A stretch of 64,000 bases of DNA from Prinsepia uniflora. Taxonomy: Eukaryota > Streptophyta > Magnoliopsida > Rosales > Rosaceae. The notes below the pieces were generated by a model. The model saw nothing but the letters and a program-made list of their open reading frames with translations, searched no databases and was not told the DNA's origin. The stretch lies in assembly GCA_032719365.1 (NCBI GenBank), contig CM064872.1, forward strand, positions 53,558,891-53,622,890, written 5' to 3'. Numbering within the stretch: the stretch's first letter is position 1; every line of letters starts with the position of its first letter. Below, one piece after another: positions 57,313 to 64,000 of this stretch. Position numbers and translations under genes: made by a program.

Positions 57313-59386
57313 TGTCAGTACAAAACTAGTACTAAAACCTACCTCGTAGGGTGTCAAGTACGTAGTAGTACTATCTATTCTCAGCCTCGGTATCAGCCGC
57401 AGTCTCTGTATCACAGCTTGGAGAGTCAATAAAAACAGTCAAAATGTGAGTGAACCATAAATAAGTAAGTTATAAACTCATTTTGAAAACATATACAGTG
57501 CAACCTTTCGTTTTATAAACATGCATGCATTTAAGATAAATCGTATACAATAGTCAAATCAAACATACATATACATACATATGGACACACACATCATTGA
57601 AACATAATATAACCCATCCTCAGACATCTGTGATGTCTCGACATCCGCGATTTCTATATCAAAACCAGTCACAATTTCCAATGCTACGTGTACAACTCGG
57701 GGTCTCATCTCCGAGTACTTCCCCAGGATTCGACTAAACGACGTCCGAGGTGATATCAACATGGTGTGCCTGCCTTGGATCTACCACATCCGGGACGGTA
57801 TCATAATCTCGCACTCTTGATCCTGAGCCTCACCTCGGAGCTACTCATCTCAGGTAGTGCACCATGACTACTCCAGGATTCTCGATATCTGGAGGAGACT
57901 AACCAACTCACCCAGGATGGTATATGTGGAACCGTAACTAAATCCAACGAAAAATCATATTAAAACCATTTGTTGCTCAAACTAGATTAAATACTGTTCA
58001 ATTAGGCCTATGCCCGAGACATAATTCTCACAAATCCGTTCCACAAAAATCACCCGAAAACCGTGTCCAAAACTTGTTTATAAATCCAGATTTATCATTA
58101 TTCAAATCCAGTTGAAATGCATTCTTTCCTTTCAATTTCCCATTGACTCTAAATCTAAGTCAAATCATCATTCCATCGGGTCTCAAGCCCAAACCTCGTT
58201 TTCACGAAAATTCGGACCTGCCATGTCAGCTGCCACGTAGGTCTCAAGCTCAATTTCCTATTGGTCCACGTGTTCTGACAGTTGCTGACTGGACCTGCCA
58301 TGTCAGCTGCCACGTAGGCTTGATAGGTCCTAACAAGTTGCCATGTGGCATCACAAGATTGGTCCACGTGGACTGACAATCTAACACGTTAGCTGTTGAC
58401 TGTGTCTAACAGCTTGCCATATGGCATCATTTGATTTTCCACGTGGACTAATAGCCTCTGACAGATGATGGCGTGGGATGCCACGTCATCATCGTCAACA
58501 TCCAATCGGGTAGACTCGGTTCTCTATAACGGGTCAATTCGACCCGCGACCAGACCCGATCCTATCTCCTTCAATACTTAACCATTTTTCACCATTTTTC
58601 TTCCTATATGATCGCAATGATCCCATGAAGGGATCTATGAACTCAAAATTAGCTTAGAAGGTCTAGAAATTACATGTGAAGCTTGATGGATTTCGAGCAA
58701 ACTTCCAGCTTGATTTCTGTGCAGTCCCAGCCGCCTCAATCCTTCATTTTTGTCCCTATGTGATCTTACAGCTCCTAGGAATCACTTTTGATCATTAGAA
58801 ACCCCCAAAAATCCCTTAAAATGGAATTGAAATTTTTGGACCCAAATAAGGTTTCAGGTTTTACTTGTGTCGTGAGTCTTCTGCCGTGCTCAGCCTCTCT
58901 CTGCCGTCTCTCAGCCTTCCTTTCACTCTCACTATCTCAGGTAACACAGAGGATGAAGGATTGGTGGTTGGGTTGGGTTGTTTGTGTGGGTTTCGGGTGA
59001 GGATGAAGAAACAAAGAAGAAATGAAGATGATACAATGAACCCATATTTTTGGGGCTTGGGCCAATTAGATGAGTGACACTTGACCTCATCAATTGGTCC
59101 AACTCCGATATTTTGACCAATCCTAAAATGCCAACTGTACACTTCCTCGTAACGCATGAATAGTGTTAGTTTTCTTCTGTGACTCATAACATTCCCATCG
59201 GACGTCCGATTTTGACGTGCTGCCTGTCTACGGACTCGTGACGTCTCGATCTACGTAACGGGCTTCGGTCCAAGTCAAAATAGTATCCTGGGTCAAAAGT
59301 CAATATTTTTTCCTAACGAAGGGAAAAATAGTCATTTCATATAAAATTTTTAAATTTAAAATTAATTAAAAGTTCAGGGCGTTACA
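57107..59386 (-). mobile_element. Large solo LTR, element D
   Basis: 2280 bp on the minus strand. Plus-strand borders are TGACAAGACCC at 57107 and GGGCGTTACA at 59386. Perfect 5-bp target duplications CTGCA (57102-57106, 59387-59391). It is the cleanest member of the family and the best evidence that these are LTRs. It contains a (TA)n tract (57278-57313), hairpin-like units (57691-57712, 57892-57915) and a cluster of CCACGTGG/CCACGTAGG motifs (58200-58445). No coding capacity. Confidence 0.85.
58200..58445. promoter_or_regulatory. Cluster of ACGT-core motifs in element D
   Basis: Several CCACGTG and CCACGTAGG motifs with an imperfectly repeated CTGCCATGTCAGCTGCCACG unit (58208 and 58296). 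ACGT cores are binding sites for plant bZIP and bHLH factors. Function in this LTR is inferred only. Confidence 0.45.
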
Positions 59387-59576
59387 CTGCACCAACCACC
59401 TTAATCCACCACCAGCAAGTATTTAAATCTACTAACCCATAATATAGGCATTGAGGTCTTAGATCACAATCTTGGGTAGCAGTAACTACCATCACCAACA
59501 CCAACACCACCACCACTATCATTCCATCTCTACCTTCACATTCTCCACCACTACCTCTTATACCCCAACCTCCCCT

Positions 59577-60029
59577 TGATAGGACCCAATCCAGAAAACA
59601 CCATAAAAGCATACCCAAGTCCTGCTCTCGTCTGACAAGTAACCGAGATATAGAAATTTCCCTTGGAATCCTGTAAAAAAAGGGATACACGGGCATCCTC
59701 GATCCTCGTACGAAGGCCCTGGAGGGTTTCAAAATCAGAAAACAGTGTGAGTGGACCTAAAAGAACACACTTTCGAAAACGAGTTCATAAAACGTAGTCA
59801 TTACCCTCCGTTTTGAAAAAAAACTATGCATGCATGAAGAGAAATTCTTAATCCCAATAGACAGCCAATAAAACACAAAAACCTCAAAGTACATGAAATA
59901 ATAAAAAATCCAGTAATAACATTAGCCAAACAATCATAAACCATATCAAATACCAACACAGACACGATTATACCCAATGCACACCCAAAAAGATCACACC
60001 AAACTAATCACAATGTACCTGTCAGGCCG
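59577..60029 (-). mobile_element. Large LTR element E, left (3') part
   Basis: Minus-strand member beginning TGATAGGACCC at 59577. It contains the family 3' block (GTCTGACAAGTAACCG, then GTGTGAGTGGACC and GCATGCATG). It is interrupted at 60030 by element F and resumes at 62561. Confidence 0.65.
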
Positions 60030-62560
60030 TGTAACAACCCAAACTTTCGTTAATTGTAATTTCAGAATTAGTTACGAATTGACTATTTTGCCCTTAGAAA
60101 GGGAAATTTTTTACTTTTGACCCGGGACACTTTTTGAACTTTGACCAAGGTCCGTTACGTAGATTGGGACGTCACGAGTCCGTAGACATGCATCACGTCG
60201 AAATCGAACGTTCGACGAGAAAGTTACGGGTCACGTAAACAAATCAAAACTATTTACGCTTTTCGGGGATTTGCACAAGTGGCATTTTTGGATTGGTCAG
60301 AAAATCTAGGTGGACCAATTGATGAGTGACAAGTGTCACTCATCTGATTTTTCCAAGGCCCAAGTAATTGGATATTTTGAACCCATTTTCCTCCCATCTT
60401 CTTCATTTCTCTCTATGAACCCGAAACCCTCCCAAACACTCACCAACCCACACCACCACATTATACCATCATCTTCTGGTTCGTCTGAGAGAGTGAGAGG
60501 AAAGAGACGGATGTGGGACGACAAAGTGAGACTGAGCACGACGGAGGAGCCACTGCCAAGGTAAACCTGAAAACCCATTTTGGACCAAAAAATGTAAACT
60601 CGATTTCTAGGGTTGTTTAGGGATTCTAATGATCCAAACATGTTCCTAGGGTGAGTACGATCTCAAGGAGACAAAAAACAAGGACTGAGGTGGTTGCAGT
60701 CGACGAGAAACCTAGTTTGGAAATCGACCGTTACTGTTCAAGCTTGGGAGGTAAATTCTAAACTGTTTCTTGTGTTTTTGAATCCATAGGCTTGTTTCTA
60801 GGTTGATTTCGAGTCGATAGGGAAAAGAACGGTAAAAAATGGTTGAGTTTTGAATGAGATAGATCCGGGTCAGGTCGCGGGTCTGGTTAACCCGTTATAG
60901 TCAAACGGGCTGACCCAGCTGGAGGTAGACGATGATGACATCAGCAGGTGATGTCATCATCTATCAGGGTTGTTAGGGCAAGTGGCCAATGGGGTACTAC
61001 CACGTGGCAGTTGTCAAGTCCAGTCAGCACTGACGTGTCAAACACATGGACTAGTGAACGTGTGACACGTGGCACGTTTCAGAGACCTGTTAGGTTGACA
61101 TCATGTTGACGTAGCATTGACCGTTGGCTTTGATGACATCAGCGCTGATCGTTGACCATGAAATCAACATTGACTTTTGACTTTTGTCGACGTCAACGTT
61201 GACTTTTGACTAGCATTTACCAAGAACTGTGACTCGAGCGTGGGGGCACATGGGCACATTTTTCGAGGTCAAATCAATCTTGTTTGAAAAGTTTTGACGA
61301 TTAGAATCCAATGGTGGTGGTTTCGGATCGATAAGTGATCATTTGATAGGTCATTTTGGGGTTTAAAGCCTCAGGAAGCATGTTCAGGACGCGTTCTCGG
61401 TATTAGACTTTTCGAGGGTTTAGTGTTTGAACTTGTAAAGTCCGTTAGTGAACTTTGGATGTTTTTTGGATAGGCGCGGAGACTACGGTTTAGCTTCGGG
61501 ACAGTTACAACACAGTTCGTTAGGGTAGCGAAGACTAGGTGTGAGTGGACTGTTGTGTTATAAAATTAAATGTATGCATAACTATTTTAACTGCTTATTT
61601 TATGATTTTAATTGAAATACTTTGGTATCATTCATTGATGGACTTGTGGATTTTAAATGTCGGTTACGAACTATTTTACGTATTACGATGTTTTGGGCTT
61701 GAGACCCGTCTGGATAGTGTGTTGACTAGTTTTTGAGTCAAACATGGACTTTGAAAAATGGTTTAAACAAGATTTTCACTGGTTTTGACTATTACATGAC
61801 ACATACCAACCTTATGGGTTATTATCTCCTCCAGACGTCTCGTAGTATCTTGAAGTAGTCACGGTGCACTGCCTGAGAGGAGCAGCTCCGAGAAGAGACT
61901 CAGGATCAGGAGTGTGAGAGATGGATATCGCCTAGGACAGTGTCCGATGATATCACCCGGAACTGGTGGATCATGGGGAGTACTCGGACTTGAGACCCTG
62001 AGTGGCTCGCGTAGCCTTAGGACCGTGACATTATTGATTAGACATCAGGGATGTTAGATATCTGGGCTGTCGAGGATTGGATATACGGTGTATTACTATT
62101 TTATCAGTCTAGATTTATATTGATTTATATTGCGTTATGATTCGATTTCCATTTCTCATGATTTGACTTAAATGCATACATGTTTGAAAACGGAGGGGAA
62201 AACCTTTATTTGTTTCCTTCAAATTGTTTTGGAATTACTGTTTATTTTTTGTCCACTCACTCTTTAACTGTTTTCTCGACCCTCCAAGCCGTGACAATGA
62301 GGCAGAAGCTGATCCAGAGGCCGAGGCATAGATACTTTTCGTTGACATCTGTAAAACTGTTTTGGTAGATTTGAGTACTGTTTTGTAAACTGACATATGT
62401 ACTTTTTTTAAAGATACTTATCCCTAGTTTGGCAATGTAGAATTTGAACTTGTTAAATGTTAAGCCCATTAAGGGTATTTTCAGCACTCTAGTGTAATTA
62501 TCAAACGGGAGCAGTGCACATCCCAAGGTGGTCCCCCGGGGATCGGGATGGGTCCTGTTA
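60030..62560 (+). mobile_element. Large LTR element F nested in E
   Basis: 2531 bp plus-strand copy starting TGTAACAACCC and ending GGATGGGTCCTGTTA (expected CA replaced by TA). Flanks are GGCCG (60025-60029) and GGTCG (62561-62565), a 4 of 5 match. Same relation as B in A: a plus copy within a minus copy of its own family. It contains a dense TTGAC cluster (61095-61210) and hairpin-like units near 61870-62000. Confidence 0.7.
61095..61210 (+). promoter_or_regulatory. W-box-like TTGAC cluster in element F
   Basis: Eight TTGAC cores in 116 bp on the plus strand, several as TTGACC or TTGACT, the W-box core bound by WRKY factors. One further core on the other strand (GTCAA). Density is far above chance for this composition; some may simply be short tandem duplication. 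Confidence 0.55.
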
Positions 62561-64000
62561 GGTCGGGCCAATCAATCATAACAATTGACCCATCCTCCAT
62601 GTCTGCAAGCTGAATCATCATAACAAATGTCCACTACCAGTAGGCTAATATCACTCGGGAACTACGGAGCCCTAGGGTCGACGTCCGAGTGTGGACTGGC
62701 CCAGGAACTACGAAACATTACCTCGATGACTGAGTCACGGTCCTAGTCTCAGGAACTACGGAGCATTACCTCGACGTCTGAGACTAATCACAAGTCTCAA
62801 GAACTACAGAGCTTTACCTCGATGTCCGAGACTGTCCAACCAAATCTGAATATCTCGAGGAGGGTTTCCACACATCACTTCATATAACAAATACCAAGGA
62901 AACATACCCACATTGTTCATAGCAGATTCAGAAATCCAGATTAACCAAAATACGACACAAATGACTTCCTTGTAAATCGTGCATCAAACAATTATCGTAA
63001 ATCATCCAAAACTCGTCATCAACAAGGAATACATTTTAAATCACACATAGAATATTTCTAGTTAAACTCACAATTCAAAACATGTAGTAATATAATATAT
63101 AAATATCCAAAAATCCCCAAAATTCATATAAAATTTTAACCAATAAAAAATCTTCCAAATCACACAAAAAACATTTAAAATCATTAAATATGCATGCATA
63201 ATAAGTTTAAGGAAGAAAGGGTCCACTCATAGTCAGTCCACGCTATCTAATATCGAATTGCACACCTATCTGTATACCCCGAAGCCTCTCCCACCTGTCA
63301 ATATATATACTTCTCAGGTCATAAGATATACACTAAAAATCCTTAAAAACCACTCGAGACGGTGTCCGATCGTCTCAAATGGATTCAGAAGGTCGAAAAC
63401 TGTTGGAAATGCACCGCCGTGTCTCGGGAATCATGCCCACGCGCAGCCACGCGCCGGTGGAAGCTCGGTGACCTTCCCACGCGTTAGCACGTGCGCCCAC
63501 ACATGCATACACGTGTGTTACAGTACCAGTTGATTTCATCCTGACGTCTGACAACATCTGGAAGGATGCCGCATGGCACCCTTTGACATGTGCCACGTGG
63601 CACTACTCAACTACCGCCACTTGTACCTAACGTCATCCTACCACGTCATCATTGATAACTATTGAAAGCTCGCCATGTGGCACCACTCAACTATGGTCAC
63701 ATGGATGACATGCTGATGTGGCTCATTGTCTACCTCTCGACGTGTCGACCTGATCTCTGGTTTCAGGTTTTTCGACCCAGCAGGTCGACTTGGCCTTAAA
63801 TCACCAAATTCTGATCCTTTTTTTTCCTTTCTTCGATCAAACCCATCTACCCAATCTCTAGACTAACTCTATCAACTCAAAACACATACACTGTGGAGGT
63901 TCGTATGAACTCCCAGAACGTCTCTGGAGCCTCAACCCTGAATCTTTCCCACAAGAAATCGAGGTGCAATAATTTCCTCAAATGTTCCTCTCTCTGTTCC
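62561..64000 (-). mobile_element. Large LTR element E, right (5') part, runs off the window
   Basis: Continuation of E after F. It has a hairpin array (62652-62833), a GCATGCAT block (63191-63198), a GCGCG-rich island (63428-63500) and CCACGTGGC-type motifs (63590-63720). Its TGTAAC end would lie beyond the window. Confidence 0.65.
62652..62833. repeat. Hairpin array with covarying arms in element E
   Basis: Three clear units share the loop pattern AACTACRGAGC...TCGA. Arms are CACTCGG (62652-62658) with CCGAGTG (62685-62691); AGTCTCAG (62745-62752) with CTGAGACT (62778-62785); and AGTCTC (62793-62798) with GAGACT (62828-62833). A degenerate unit lies between the first two. Arms differ between units but match within each. 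Confidence 0.78.

Noticed and set aside
62652..62833. Array of spaced repeats resembling a CRISPR layout
   Set aside because: Plant nuclear DNA, units are hairpins with changing arms rather than constant repeats, and no cas genes.

Overview
This is nuclear DNA from a flowering plant, almost certainly a eudicot. I see one confident host gene. It is split by spliceosomal introns and matches ECHIDNA, a plant trans-Golgi protein. The rest is mostly plant transposable elements nested in one another: a Helitron, LTR elements, a Mutator-like element and a LINE. The TE families suggest a woody eudicot, perhaps Rosaceae, but that is weak. All calls come from reading the sequence; no database search was run.

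Layout. 1-1740 is AT-rich with no recognised gene. 1741-9050 holds several members of one large non-coding LTR family (2.3-3.6 kb, starting TGTAAC and usually ending CA), including one copy nested in another in opposite orientation. 9450-13490 is a decayed minus-strand LINE, broken by foreign sequence and a 500-N assembly gap (11899-12398). 14329-44969 reads as one 30.6 kb Helitron: 5' TCTATACTA, 3' hairpin plus CTAGT, inserted between A and T. It carries a broken Rep/helicase gene (27891-32431) and an RPA-like gene (42591-44831). It also carries captured host exons (three copies of a ketol-acid reductoisomerase exon, one antisense aspartyl-protease exon, one unassigned exon) and duplicated leader exons. 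Three LTR elements are nested in it with perfect 5-bp target duplications: a TRIM (22396-23108), a gag-only element (34643-40266) and a solo LTR (43280-43758).

45117-49239 is a Mutator-like element with terminal inverted repeats of roughly 225 bp and a perfect 9-bp target duplication. It carries a GC-rich foreign segment (Pack-MULE structure) and is itself interrupted by a 3.0 kb solo LTR. It ends 136 bp before the ECHIDNA start codon. ECHIDNA follows in six coding exons (49376-52076). 52270-57106 has no gene I can support. 57107-64000 again holds the large LTR family: one clean solo LTR, then a plus copy nested in a minus copy that runs off the window.

The coherent story is repeated insertion just upstream of one essential secretory gene. 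The Helitron and the MULE landed about 140 bp apart, so the ancestral upstream region of ECHIDNA now lies more than 30 kb away. The most novel-looking signals are the exon capture and amplification inside the Helitron, and the arrays of short hairpins with compensatory arm changes inside the large LTR family.
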